Shown here one piece after another: positions 50,101 through 62,337 of a stretch of 64,000 nt of DNA. Position numbers and translations under genes: made by a program. A model generated the notes under the pieces. That model had not been told where the DNA came from. It searched no databases and was given only the letters and a program-made list of their open reading frames with translations. The stretch's first letter is position 1, and every line of letters starts with the position of its first letter. Source of the stretch: Lineus longissimus (lineage: Eukaryota > Nemertea > Pilidiophora > Heteronemertea > Lineidae); assembly GCF_910592395.1 (NCBI RefSeq), contig NC_088310.1, positions 25,313,491 to 25,377,490 of the forward strand, written 5' to 3'.

Positions 50101-53100
50101 TTGTCCGATATGCGTGGACTGGTTTGTGGACGATCTAGCCCAGTATACTAGCCTTTCGACTGTGTTATTCACTTTAGAATTAAATAGCCCAAGGGCTGAG
50201 TCTTATTTGAAGATGGCCAAGTCTGGTTCATGCTCCTGGCTTCTGCAACTTTGATCTTGTCTGGAATCTATAAGCTTGCATATCTTGCTAGGTCAGTGCT
50301 CTGCCTCAGCTTTGGAAGATATAGACAGTGACAGGATGGTGGAAGGTTTTGGTGGGTTAAATCAAAATATTCCAATTCATATCGTTGGAATATATCTATA
50401 ATTGGCTCTTCTCATTTCATGCTCCATCTAAAATTAATTCTGTCCCCCAAACTTCTAAGGTTGAATTTCACTCATGTTAATTAACTTGAAAAATAATCTC
50501 AAGTTTACCGCGGTTAGGCAGGAGACGACCCATCTATCTCATAAATGTCTAAATTAGATTGCTGGTCGCCTTTCTGATGCAGTCTTAAATTTAAGCCACA
50601 ACCAAATTGCGCCCAGGATGACACGACGTGACGGCGGTGGATTAATTTAATTTGGTCGCAAAGCTGACAAACCAAGATTGATAGGATGTAAGAAATGGTG
50701 GGATGGCCCTAAGCGCTGGCGGTAGGCGGTTAGATAGTCTTTGTATAGATTGTCCTGTCAAGGAGAAGAGAAGTGGATAAGATTGAGAAATACCGAAGAC
50801 ACCGTCAATGATAATCTAACCAGACCAGACTTTTAATGGAGGTCAAAACTGTTAGAGTTTCACACGTCTTACATGTACACAACGATGTTTGTAGAAGGAC
50901 TATACTAGGAGTTAGCAATAGAAGCCTCAGGTCAAGAAACTTAAAATTCTAGTTCCACGTCGAAGGTATACCCTTTTGAATTTACTTAGGTTAGAAAAAA
51001 TAGCAAGACTCCGGGGCATTTGCAGTAATTGGTGACTGTTTTTGTCTTGCTACCTTTTTCCCCATCAAAGCTCGACACCAATCTGATGGTATTATATATA
51101 ATGAGTCTGGGAAGGATACATAATAGATCTTGTTTGTGAGATCACAAGAAGTCATGATCGTAAGGATCATTCGCCCCTCTCTTTTGTAATGCTATCTTGA
51201 GCTTAGGTAATTGGCAACTGTTGCGTCTTGATCCTTGCGAGGCTTCAGTCTCCCAGATGAGTTGCTTACATTGTGAACACACAGTAGAAGAGTAGCTGAG
51301 GTGGGTTGAACGCAAAGTAGAAGAAAAGTATAACTCACATCTTAATCAATCCAGCGCCTGTGAAAGCTTTCATTGCTGATGTAGAAACTAAGTCTTATGG
51401 ATTTGATTGCAGTCTAATAATGTCTTGTTCCATCTCCCCACCCTTACTAATTATCACCCCCTAAGCCGACCATGTATCTCTGTTGATCTTCTGCTTTACA
51501 TGGATGTTCGATGTTGGGGTTATTGTGTTGACATTCATGTGAAGGACGGAGCATATTGATGACATAGCTGTTCTCGGTGTTAATTGCAGTCTCATCCTGG
51601 ATTCTCTTCATATGATTGATATTCTCAACTTGTACCAAAAGGATGCCCTTGTTAGGTCCTGTGGCACAAAGGGGACTGCAGTGATCTATCCTCTCTTGAT
51701 CTTGTTTTGACACAGTTGCTGTTGATATCGTTGAAAACATGAATATACTGATATTTGTTCTGTTGCAATAAAGAGATGCATTGTTGTTTAGAAAGGGTTA
51801 AATGTGTCATTCATCAACCTGTTTCAATAGAGGAGAGATAATATGGTGGATTATGACAGCCGTACCATCCCTCTAATATTGTCACAGTCACATGATTATG
51901 TTTGTAGGGTTGCCATGAAGAAATCAATTAGGAAGATAGGAATCATTGATGGATGCCGATGCGTTGCTGGACCAAGGTCACCTCGTGCCTCGTTGGTGTA
52001 GTGACTCGGCTCTCGGGTTTGATCTACACTTTCAGCGGGATGCCTTATTCAACTCAGGTTTACAATGGGGGGGAATGCTCGGGCTGTAACGCTTATTGAG
52101 CAGCTCATCTGAGTTCTACTATCAGATGGTAACCTCTTCCGTTGTTGATATCGGACCATAAACCCCTAACATTATAAGTTTCAAGGCTTCTGTGTAGTAA
52201 TGATGAATAAAGACAGGCGTCAGGCCTAACACACATATTCAAAATGTATAGTGTCCCAAAGGAACAATAATGAGTTGGCCAATAAAATGCTATCGGCATT
52301 TTCTGATGCTGACTACTCTCGGTGGTATAAAAATGCCAATGAATTCCATGTTCTTTATCCCAAGTATGTTAATGTAATATGTCTTCCCATATGAAATATG
52401 ATAGAGAATATTTTCTCTTGAGATTACTGTTTGCTCTGTTCTTTGTTTCTTCATTTTGCAAGAAACCTGATGCTAATACCAAGAAAGAGTTGTGTGGAAA
52501 GACAGAAGGAATTGCCTTGCTTCGAAACAAATCAAGTTTGTGGTCTGCATACTGCCTGGAAAAAAGTCTCACACTGCAGAAGACAAGGATTGTGCGTTCT
52601 CCTGCTGGGAATCAAACCCGTGACTTCAGCCAATGAGATGATCATGAATCATTCAGAAAAGAGCATTCACTTCATCAACACTTTTGAGTGCCAAGGGGGT
52701 TTAACCATTAGATTTTCTTGAAATCACTCTTCAAATTCAATTACAGTGCTGACGGGATTATTTATAAATCGGCAGTCTTGTTCAGAAGCCAGTTAAAATG
52801 AAAGCATTACAGAGTGGATTGCAGCACTCTGCAGGTATATCGTATTAAAGTTCCCATAAACCATCTTGGAGAGGAAGCCATTACTACTAAAATCTCCGGG
52901 GCATCATTCAAATGCCAGTCTTGCTTGAAGATATAGCGACCTTTGCATTGATGTTCAAATGCTTAATGGGTGTCTTGAACATGAAGGTGTCAGGATTAGG
53001 AGCCTGGCGGGAAGGAGTAAATCAGTGACAACAATACGCCCAGGAATATTGAGAATTTTTGCATTTCACTCTGCTATTTGATTAATTGTATAATACTTGC

Positions 53101-56100
53101 ACAACAGGGCACCTTATCAGACTACTGGTCTTCCTGAGTTGGCACGTTCTGCCAAAGATTCCCGATCAGCGCCCCCAAATGGTGGACTAGTGTACAAATG
53201 AAATGACTGATTTATCATTTGTTGATTTAGTGCATGTCACATGGGAATCACACACCCTGACATCACGTAATGTTCAACAGAGGCCGACCACAGAAGTCGG
53301 CCATTTTTTATCATTCCATAACCACTCCACTTCCACTCATTATTTGGTGCTGTGTCCACCTCAAGCCAAGAGATGTACCCCATCATGGTTTAAGACAATT
53401 TTTTTGTCATATCCAACGGCAACGAATGTCTTATCAAACGGTATCAGAAAACTTCATCTTAAGTTAGGAATGGCAAAAAGGCGTGGTGACATTGATATAT
53501 TTTTTCTATGGCGACTGTTTGTGATAAGGTCGCCAGGGCTTGATTTACTGGAAATTCATTGCTGTATTAAGATGGCGACAACATGCTAGGGCAGCATCTC
53601 AGTATGACTCATTGTTATCTATCAGGAAGACTTCGGGCAGTGTCAGTTGCGTGTAATAAGTCTTGAAGAAATGAATTATGCCTTTTGCTCTGGGCAGAGT
53701 TGCGGATGTTTCCTCTATTTGCATGATTATGCATGGTGACTTCGTTGCCGAAGGCCGATGAAAGATAGGAATGAATTGATTGCTCTTTCGCACACGTTTC
53801 ATTTAACGTTTTCACAATCCTGTAACAGTAATTTCAATAAGATTTTCTCTCTCACGGCCAAAAAACAAAAGCTATTTTCATTTTATCATTTGCCATCTTA
53901 TAGTTACCAAGAAACAATGGAATGACAAAAGGCTTGATTGGCCTTCTCCACTAACCTCAACCTGGGCTAATATGTGATCAGTGAACTACATGACTACTGC
54001 TAATGGCTTGAAAGGAAATGCTCCATTTCCTTGGCATGGATAGGGGTCAGTGTCACTTGATAAGATTTCGTCCATTCAACAGATGAAGACATCCTGAAGA
54101 AATATACTCGGCACGACCAGTGAGGTATATATACAGCAGAGCAGAGGTTGCCATGCAACACTCTGTTAAGTTTTTAACTTAGAGTGTCCTTTGGTGATGC
54201 TTTTCTTATACTTGGTCAACTTGGTCAATGCTAGGATGGGTAGTTTTATCATATCATGTTGCAGTCTTGGTTACCAAGACACAACAGTGTGACAAATGGC
54301 TTGTTTGGCCATCGCTACTGACTGCCTGGGCCAATATGTGCATATGATCAGTGAACTGCATGACTCCTGCTAATGGCTTGAGGAAATGCTCCGTTTCCTT
54401 GGCATGGAAATGGGTCCTTTTAGTGGCGCTCGCTTTTCTTTTTCAGCCATTCAACATATGAATAAATCTGGAAGAATTCTCATCACAGTCAGTGAGGTAT
54501 ACAGCACAGTCGAAGTTGCTATGGGACAGTTTTGTTTAGTCTTAATGGACTCGAAGTATTCGATGGCAGTGCTTTATGTTAGGCTTATACTTTCACAAAT
54601 GTTTGGCTATTACGATGAAATGTCAGCTGAAACCAGAGTCTGAAGGTCGGAGATGTTCAAAATTAGATTGATGGCTTATGAGTTGTCCAATTTGGTAAAT
54701 GCGATCCAAGAGAATTAGATTTGGCAATGGCCTATGGCTCTTGACGACCACAGAGGCAGAGTCAAAGACAGAAGACATGTTAGACTGATCCTCATGTAGG
54801 GACTTGGTTGTGTGACTTCGGGGATGTAGTTGGCCGTCATACTAGTATAGCACTCTTGCCTGACTGATAATGAGCATCTCCATCCCAATTATTCAGACTC
54901 TATTGCCATGTCCAGACACGATAGTTTATTGGTTTGTTTCCATTCATTTGTGGAGAGATTATCTTGATGACATTGGCAGTTCATTAGTGATAATTTGTGA
55001 GGCATCCGATATCAGTGCCTCCTGTATCCTCGGCTGGCTAAAGTAGTGGAAAGTTTTGTTTTTTTGGCCCGAGTTTGATGAGACAGATCTAATGAGATTG
55101 TCTATGATAGTCTTACTTCAAGGGGCTTTGAAGATCACCAAGGCACAGTCAAAAATAGAAAGCATGATTGACCAATTCTCATTAGGGACTTAGTTGTGCA
55201 GCTTAGGTGATGTTCTTGGCAGTCATACAGTCTTCAGGAATCTCATAGGACTGTTAATGAGCACCTCCATTCCAATTATCCAACCTGATGGCCATGTCCA
55301 GACACAACGACTTATCTGTTTGTTACCCATTGTTTGTGGTGAAATTAGAGAGTAATGACATTGGGAGTTCGTTAATTATAATTTACGTGGAACACCTGTC
55401 GGTACCTCTAGCATCTCTTGCCAGTCTGTTGTGGAGAAGTTACATTTTGGGCCCGGGCTACTAATGAGACTTCAGAGAGGCTTTGAAGACCGCAGAAGTG
55501 CTGTCCACAATACAAGACTTGTTTGACCAGATCTCATAAGGGTCTTGGGCTGGCTGATTTGCTTAGCATGTAGACTGCTAACGAGCACCTCTGTCCAATT
55601 ACCCAAACCAGATTGTTATGTCTCATACCGTTTGCTGTCGTTTGTGGAGAAATAAGGGTGATGACATTGGCAGTACGAAAGTAGTACTCTGCATGGGTCA
55701 AAGCTCTGATACCTTAGTTAGAACTGCAATTCATGAGTACATGCCGCAGTATACACTGCTGGTACATGTAATGGTAATAATTCACACGTATGTCGTACCT
55801 TCTGCTTGATTTATTTGATTTCACCTTTGTCAGATAGAGAGGGCATCCCCACCTTTGGATCTTGTATTCATCAGGGAGTCAAAGTGCCACGACCGTAGGG
55901 CTTACAGAAGATCAGCGCGGCGTGAGGTTCATGTCAATCACTCACGATGTCTCACATGTCCCAAGGAATTTTCAAACCAATTAACGAAGATGTTACTTCC
56001 AGTGATAATGTGATTACCTTGATTAGTGGAGTTGTCTGTGCCTTTCTTGATGTTCGTCCTGATTGTAACTGGATAAATGTTATAGCTTTTGCACTACTGT

Positions 56101-59100
56101 GGTTAGATGGGGGAGGGGGTTTGCACAGGTTATGTGAATCCCTCTATTTCATACTATGTGGAAAGCTGTGAAAGATCATGGCGGGTCTTTGAGGGTGGAT
56201 GGCCACCACAGTTAGGGGCTGTGACTGACTTTGAAGGTTGATGGGGGGTGGGGGGGGATACCTTGATTACATGTAGAGTGGAACCCCGGTAACACGACCA
56301 CTCATGGGACCAAGGTTGAATGGTTGCGTTTATAGTGAAGTTGAAAATCTGGGGACAAAATGCATGATTAAGTTTTTCCACCAAAATGACAAATTGACAA
56401 ATTAACAGATAGATGTTCAGATTTTTCTTGTAGATAGAATGTGACTAAACTCTGGACACCCTCGGCTCTTCAGCATTTGCCACCCCCTCAGAGTAGGGGC
56501 GGGATCACCTCCAAACCTGGTCTCTTCTATCATCTATCCCAGTCCTGTTTGGCATGTCGCGATAGCACATCCCAAACACCTACGACAGCTTACAACAGCT
56601 TAACATGTCGCATAACATAGATTAACAACCAACCTGATCAGCTCGTCGAAACATTTCCATGGTTTTATAGTTCGTGACAAGCACTCTAACGTGAAGACTT
56701 TGCGGCCGGGCTTCATTTCATCACGCCGGTACTTTAATTCTGGTAGCTTTCCAAGTAAGCTTTGAAGTAGCCTCTAAATCTTGTGTCTGGTTTTATCTCG
56801 GTATAAATCTACTGAGATCGATGGGGCGACAGAGAGGTAACTGTGGCATTTTAGGCAGTTGAGAAAGTGGGTGTAGGTTTAGTGGATTGATTTGGTCATA
56901 AAACTTATATTCATTATGACGCTGTATAGTTGCTGGCGAAATAATTTTGCTAACAACATTCCAATTTGGCCGAACAGCCTACCCTTCAAGAGTCTAATCT
57001 GACAGGAAGGTTTTCTGTGGACATTTCCAAAGCAAACCCTGACACCAAGGGGAGAAAGGTCGATGAAATGTTTAGTGCTTAGACTGCTTAGAGACAGACA
57101 TGCAAGTCTTGAAAGGTGATGTTGAGGACGCTCTAATCCCTTGTCATAAGGCACTTGAAAGGCTTGATGAAAGAGAGGGATTTACTAAGTGAACATTCTG
57201 ATATGTATGGAAAGGATGATTCACTGAATGGCTTGGGGTACCTTTCAATATAGTGCAGGAAGAGTGCTTTATTGGAGTAAAATTGAATGTGAGTAAATAG
57301 CTAAGAGCTTTTTTGTTAGTCTAGGTGCGTTTGATGGTTGGTCAAATGAACAGTTTGTTAGCTGACTGTCACCGTTTGATAACGTGTCATGGTTCAATCT
57401 TGACAAGACATCTTGTTGAAGCATTGCCGGGAGTGCTTGCAGTGGTTTTGCAACGTAAGTATTCTGAGATGGAGGAGAATATCACTATCTCCTTCTCTTT
57501 TGAGTGAGTTTGGTCTGGATTTGACAAGAATGCCTATGAATTATTCATTTTGTCCCCTCTACCAGGTTTTTCAGGAACAGCATAATCTATGTACTTCAAA
57601 TATGTTAGCACCTTGCTATTTAGTCCCATGACTAACCAATTTTTCAACATGTTAGCACCTTGCTATTTAGTCCCATGACTGACCAATTTTTCAACCTTAT
57701 CTCTTTCCAGCGAGTGTTCTGGGTACAAGGCATGAAAAATTACGACGTAAGATAAACAATGGTGTGAAAGAGATGTGGTATTACCTCAGCAGCGAACTTA
57801 AAAAACTCAAGATAGGTGCTATTAAGGACCCAGTTAGGCTCAGCAGACAAATAGATAATGCATTAGAAAATGGTGCTGAACATCACAGGTGAGTCTCTGA
57901 CTTTTCAACATGTTGCTACTTTGGGCTGATGGACTCAGTGATTGGAAACTACACAGCAAAGGGCAAACGGCAAACAGAGCTCACTAGTTCTGTGAGAGTC
58001 ACCATGGCATCTGATCTATTCTGAGGTATTTCAGCCCGGGGGCAAGTTGAGATGAAATATTTCTATGACTTTCGACATTTCTTCACTCAAAATGCAGTGA
58101 ACCAAACCTATAAGCACAACCAGAATTCAGAGTTTGAATTATGAATGTGATGTCGCATACATAATGCTGTGGAGTAAAAACTACTTCATCTGAATGTCAG
58201 CTTTACCCCTGAAGGAAGAAACGATTTAGAATCAGCTTGGCAATGTTCCATTGTGTTGCATCTTCTAGTTGTTCTGTCAATAAGACTTTGTATGCAGCAT
58301 CAGAACGAACCTTTTAGCGTCATACGCTGCTAGTCTGTTGATTTTTTGCTCTTTTCTTACTAGATTTTCACTAGATTGTTTGTATAAATGTTCCCAGTAG
58401 CCTTTATTGTTATCAGAATAGCTAGTTGAATCAGATAAACAACTCCAGTATACATGGACATTATCCCTCAATCCATCCCTGGGTGTCTATTTTGAAAAAT
58501 TGAGGCTCAGGGTCTCCGTCAGGGGGTACAGATACATATGGTATGGTTTGTGCTCTTTCATTTTCATTATGGTGTATCCCTTGGGCACTAGGTGGAGTAG
58601 GCTACTGCAGGTTTGCAAAAGTAACATTCGTTTCAATTTTTCAGAGTGATATTAAGTGATCTCGGGGTGTTGAGTGAGAGTGACGGGGCCAAGGAGTGGC
58701 GGGAGAAGGAGGCCAAGGATCTGATGGACTACATCAACAAGAGATTCAAACAATTACAGGTTAGTTATAGCAAAATATATAAGCTCGCCTTATATAGTTT
58801 TGGTTATAGTCAGTCTGAGCCATTGACATGCTTGATTAAGTCAGCTCCCAACATCTAACGGCCCATCTGTAGTAAATTTTTTCGAGTTCAGCAAATCAGC
58901 AGAGCGGCCAAATGCTAATGATGCCATTGCCTTGATTAAACTAATACCACAATTACATGGGTGGACAGATGGATTCCTACAGATAGGTTTCGTCGCTGAC
59001 TTTGAATATTAATGAAAAATTAACGGCAGTCATGATTTATCCTTATGGAAACCCGATCGCGAGCCAGTATGCTAAAGTTCAAATCAGTTTGTGACGTGAT

Positions 59101-62100
59101 GGCTGATGAATGGAATTATTTCGATCGCATTCAACCACATTAAATCTAGGATATTTGTTGATTAGTTTTGTGTTGAGGATCGAGTCTTATTGATTTCTTA
59201 TGAATAAATCATAATTGCGGTGTTTGCGGATAATTGTCAGTAATCCTTCAACGGTCTCAAGAGATTAGATTCTGCGGTGACTACTTGTACTCTGGTTGAG
59301 GTCGCATTATCATATGATGAAGTATTACTCTTCGTGATTGGAAAGTTCACCTTAAAGTACATTAAAAAAAGCCGATTTCCAAAATTATAATCTAGGGTCG
59401 GAGATTGTAGAACTATAATTTAAGGTTAAAGTGGTGTAGTGTAGTTTGTAGTCCGTCACAGTAAGGTAAAGAAAAACTATTATCGTGGTGTAATTAGGGC
59501 TGATATGAATTTATTCATTGAATCCCTTCTCAAACAGCATTCGCACAAATTTCTAGTTATTTCTCTTTCTACTTTAGAATCCCAAAGATTGCAAGACAGC
59601 CAAGAAAGTTGTTTGCAACCTGAACAAGGGTTGCGGGTTTGGATGCCAGATCCACCACGTGGCTTACTGCATGATCATAGCCTACGGCACAGGGCGCACC
59701 CTCGTCCTAGACTCGCGTGGATGGCGCTACTCTCACGGGGGGTGGGAGAAAGTGTTCAAGCCGCTCAGTGACACTTGTCTTGATAAGTCCGGGACTTCCA
59801 GTAGAGCTTGGGGTGGTAGGTATGAGAAAGAAAAGAGGTTATCAGGAAAAAGCACACTGAAATTCTTATTGAAATTACTGTTCAGAGCTGTCAAAACTCG
59901 AAGTTAAAAGTACACAAAAGTTGTAATTTCACTAAATCATGAAATAAAATGGCCACAAATACTTCTTGGTTTACAGTAATATCCTTTGCCGTTTCAGCTA
60001 AGGAGGTTATAGAAAACATCCAAGTGGTGGAATTACCAATTGTTGATAGTTTGCACCCTCGGCCAGCATTCATGCCGTTATCTGTCCCAGAAGACATTGC
60101 ACCTCGGTTGACGCGTCTCCATGGCAACCCGATTGTGTGGTGGATTGGTCAAGTTTGTCGTTTTCTAATGAGACCGCAGCCACGTTTACAAAAAGACTTA
60201 GATTCGATACGGGAAAAGTTAGGATTTAAAAATCCCATTGTGGGGTAAGTACCTGTCATGGTATTCTCGGCAATTGAAAAGTGACGTTTTCAGATCGCCA
60301 TTTTGTACCACTGGTCTAAATTGGTTGTAGCTTGAAATGGCCGATCACCTTTCTTGGCTATGAGACATCTGTATTAGCCTGATAGCCTGCGATGTAGCAA
60401 GGCCAGCAATATGGTTGTACCTGACTGGTCCATCTCCGATAGTTTTACCACTGTTATATCTCTTCATGACTGTTTTCTTTGTTTCAGGGTCCACGTGCGT
60501 CGAACGGATAAAGTTGGCACTGAGGCAGCTTTCCATAAAGTAGAAGAATATATGTTGCATGTGGAGGAGTTCTATCGAAAATATGAATTAACAAAACCAG
60601 TCGATAAGCGGCGAGTTTACCTTGCATCGGATGATCCATCTGTCCTTCCTGATGCCAAGCAAAAGTAAGTCTCAATTCTTCTTCTTCAATATTTGCTATG
60701 CACTGAGAGGTGTTATTCTCAGGGAGTATTCTCCTCTTCAGCCTGAGTCTCCTGGCTTTGAACACTGGAATCCTCTCCTTTCATTTTTGCCGACACAATA
60801 TATCTCATTGCTCAATTCTGTTGGAGTTGAGCAATGGAAACCTGCACCTCGGTTGGTTGTAATAATGTCAGAGTTATTGCCTCTGGAGACCTATCAATGC
60901 CATTTCCAATGAAATTTCTGTGATTATGCAGGACACTGAGATAATAGGACCTCTGATGTAAAAGTCGAGTCATTCTCTTAAGGTCACAGACCTCTTGTGT
61001 TTGAGAGATGTCTCTGTAAAGAACTATTTTGTTACCTCTGCGTGTCAATCGGTGATTCTGATAGAGACTTTGTGGTTGTCTCTTTTGAAAATAACCTTCA
61101 CTCGCCTGTACTAACCATCTAGGTCTCACTTACATTTGAAGAAAATGGTCTGTCAAGTAAGTTATTTCCCATCAGGCTTGTATTGGTGTGGTTTGCATTT
61201 GGAGTGGGAAAGAGCTTAAGAGATGAGGGTGCATAGTGGTTAGAGTCCTGGACTCATAATCAGGAGGTCGTGGGTTGGATTCGCTTCAAAGATTTCTGGT
61301 TTATGCTTGCTACTTCCAAATTTAACCATTGTTCCAAAGGAAGGTAGAGTTCCTGTTCTTTATAAGAGCTTTGGAGACAGTAGTGCATGATTGGTGGCTT
61401 TGACACATATTCTCAGGCCAGTATGAGACTGCCATATCCATCTATATCCAACTCACTATCCTGGTAGATATAATTTTATCTTGCCACATTCAAGTTTTCC
61501 TATATTGTCTCTTTGTCAATTTCAGATACCCTAACTATGAATTCATCGGTGATATTGAGATTTCCAAAACTGCTGGTTTGAGCAGCCGGTACAGTGATGC
61601 ATCCTTGCACGGTATCATAGTCGACATTTATCTTCTTTCATTGTCGGACTTCCTCGTCTGTACATTCTCATCTCAGGTAAGCAAGACTGGAATTGATTGA
61701 GAATTTGCACATTTATTGTCAGACCCTCTGATGTTCTTGTGTTCATAGGGATGGAATCAGTACCAGTTCCAGAAAGGACTTGCATCCTACCCTAAAATAG
61801 GGTGCAAAAAAGTACCTACAGTTGTATATTGGCAATAATGAAGCCTATGATCACATTATGACACAGTCACGATTCCCAAATTATAGTTTGATTTACTGTT
61901 CGCACCGACATTGGTCGATTTAACCTGTAATATGTCTCTGTAATAAAGACACCTCTCACCTGGCTCAATTCTAATGCTTTCAATGTCATCATTTCCAGGT
62001 GTGTCGATTAGCATATGAACTTATGCAGACATATCACCCTGACGCTCATGATTGGTTCCGTTCACTCGACGATATCTTTTATTATGGCGGCCAAAACGGG

Positions 62101-62337
62101 CACGACCAGCGAGTGATTTATCCGCATCAACCAAAAGTCTTCGGAGAACTTGAACTTAAACTCGGTGACCTGATAGGTATTGCTGGTAACCACTGGGACG
62201 GTTATTCAAAAGGGACAAATAAACGGACGGGGAAGGTTGGGTTATTCCCGTCGTTTAAAGTGGAGGATCGTGTCGAATCAGTCAAGATGGCGACATTTCC
62301 TGAACTTGACGAGGAGGAGGAGGAAAAGACGAGGTGA
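41121..62337 (+). CDS. FUT8: FUT8, alpha-1,6-fucosyltransferase, 9 coding exons, 596 aa
   Basis: FUT8 is a Golgi type II membrane enzyme that adds core fucose from GDP-fucose to the innermost GlcNAc of N-glycans. Exons: 41121-41314, 46393-46544, 57711-57888, 58645-58759, 59578-59815, 59998-60244, 60488-60664, 61526-61676, 61999-62337; frames are continuous. Residues 5-27 form the signal anchor, followed by a coiled-coil stem. The catalytic core has [14 protein letters not shown] and [15 protein letters not shown] (Arg379, Arg380, Asp382, Lys383, Glu387), and [12 protein letters not shown]. The C-terminal SH3-like domain (about 525-575) reads [10 protein letters not shown]. Human FUT8 has 575 residues; the extra length includes an acidic tail (DEEEEEKTR). 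A splice acceptor directly upstream of exon 1 shows that 5' UTR exons exist. Intron 2 is 11.2 kb and hosts another gene. Confidence 0.96.
42415..42786. repeat. Diverged tandem triplication, units about 126-160 bp
   Basis: Three units start near 42415, 42541 and 42702. Each has CTGCTG, then CATTGAT and AGA-TGTCT-C-TTGC, ending in GAATAACCTTACTCAGAC. The last two also share CAAGCTGACTAATAAAGC. Confidence 0.85.
44195..44270. repeat. Perfect 38-bp tandem duplication
   Basis: Two adjacent identical units (44195-44232 and 44233-44270) begin TGTCAACCTGTTTTC. The identity suggests a recent event. Confidence 0.95.
46262..46344. repeat. Interspersed repeat, copy B
   Basis: It contains GCACTTGTAGGTGATTTTCT, then GGGAGTATTCCT and TCTAAGGCGGGATGAG. 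It ends 48 bp before FUT8 exon 2. Confidence 0.75.
47992..49439 (+). CDS. Myb/SANT-like DNA-binding protein nested in a FUT8 intron, 2 exons, 405 aa
   Basis: Exons are 47992-48557 and 48788-49439, joined in phase 2 (ACAG|GTAAGC ... TTTCAG|TTCC). An in-frame TAA at 47965 bounds the start, and the first ATG is at 47992. Residues about 24-100 match a Myb/SANT-like domain ([18 protein letters not shown], then [12 protein letters not shown] and [14 protein letters not shown]), of the type found in FSBP/MSANTD proteins. The middle is acidic and Ser/Pro-rich, with VKPDLE and VKMENA, which look like sumoylation consensus sites. A basic AKRPRFERD may be a nuclear signal. Residues about 342-405 form a highly charged coiled coil, likely for dimerisation. 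It is a probable sequence-specific nuclear factor. The orthologue is not identified. It lies on the same strand as its host FUT8. Confidence 0.87.
52562..52640 (-). repeat. tRNA-like (SINE-like) fragment
   Basis: On the minus strand, CATTGGCTGAAGTCACGGG followed by TTTGATTCCC resembles an anticodon-arm to T-arm segment with a B box. No full cloverleaf is formed, so it is at most a degraded SINE head or tRNA pseudogene. Confidence 0.4.
53877..54525. repeat. Duplicated block of about 280 bp (two diverged copies)
   Basis: Copies at about 53877-54155 and 54247-54525 share TATGTG...ATCAGTGAACT, TGCTAATGGCTTGA, GGAAATGCTCC and TTTCCTTGGCATGGA in the same order, followed by CAGTGAGGTATA. Confidence 0.85.
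54730..55700. repeat. Diverged tandem repeat, about 355-390-bp units, three copies
   Basis: Unit landmarks recur near 54735, 55125 and 55480 (GA-GACC-CAGAGGCAGAGTC-like, then CTCAT--AGGGACTTGG-like), and near 54968, 55352 and 55657 (GATGACATTGGCAGT). Order and spacing are kept, so these are degraded tandem copies. Confidence 0.75.
57602..57695. repeat. 47-bp tandem duplication next to the FUT8 exon 3 acceptor
   Basis: Units 57602-57648 and 57649-57695 differ at one base (ACTAACC against ACTGACC). The second copy ends 15 bp before exon 3 and includes the region where the branch point is expected. Confidence 0.95.
60670..60757. repeat. Interspersed repeat, copy C
   Basis: It contains GCACTGAGAGGTGTTATTCT, then CAGGGAGTATTCTCCTCTTC. 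It begins only 5 bp after the FUT8 exon 7 donor. Confidence 0.65.
61225..61290 (+). repeat. tRNA-Met-like pseudogene or SINE head
   Basis: An A-box-like TAGTGGTTAGAG is followed by an anticodon arm CCTGGACTCATAATCAGG with CAT in the loop, then GGTCGTGG and a B-box-like GGTTGGATTC. The T-stem does not pair, so it is not a functional tRNA. Confidence 0.55.

Larger units (their letters stand above)
46545..57710 (+). other. FUT8: FUT8 intron 2 (of the coding part), 11.2 kb, hosting a nested gene
   Basis: Apart from the Myb/SANT-like gene at 47992-49439, I see no other coding exons. The right half carries local duplications (53877-54525, 54730-55700, 57602-57695) and tRNA-like fragments near 52562-52640. 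Confidence 0.7.

Noticed and set aside
51985-52030. tRNA-like A-box and B-box pattern
   Set aside because: The two boxes are too close together and no anticodon arm fits between them.
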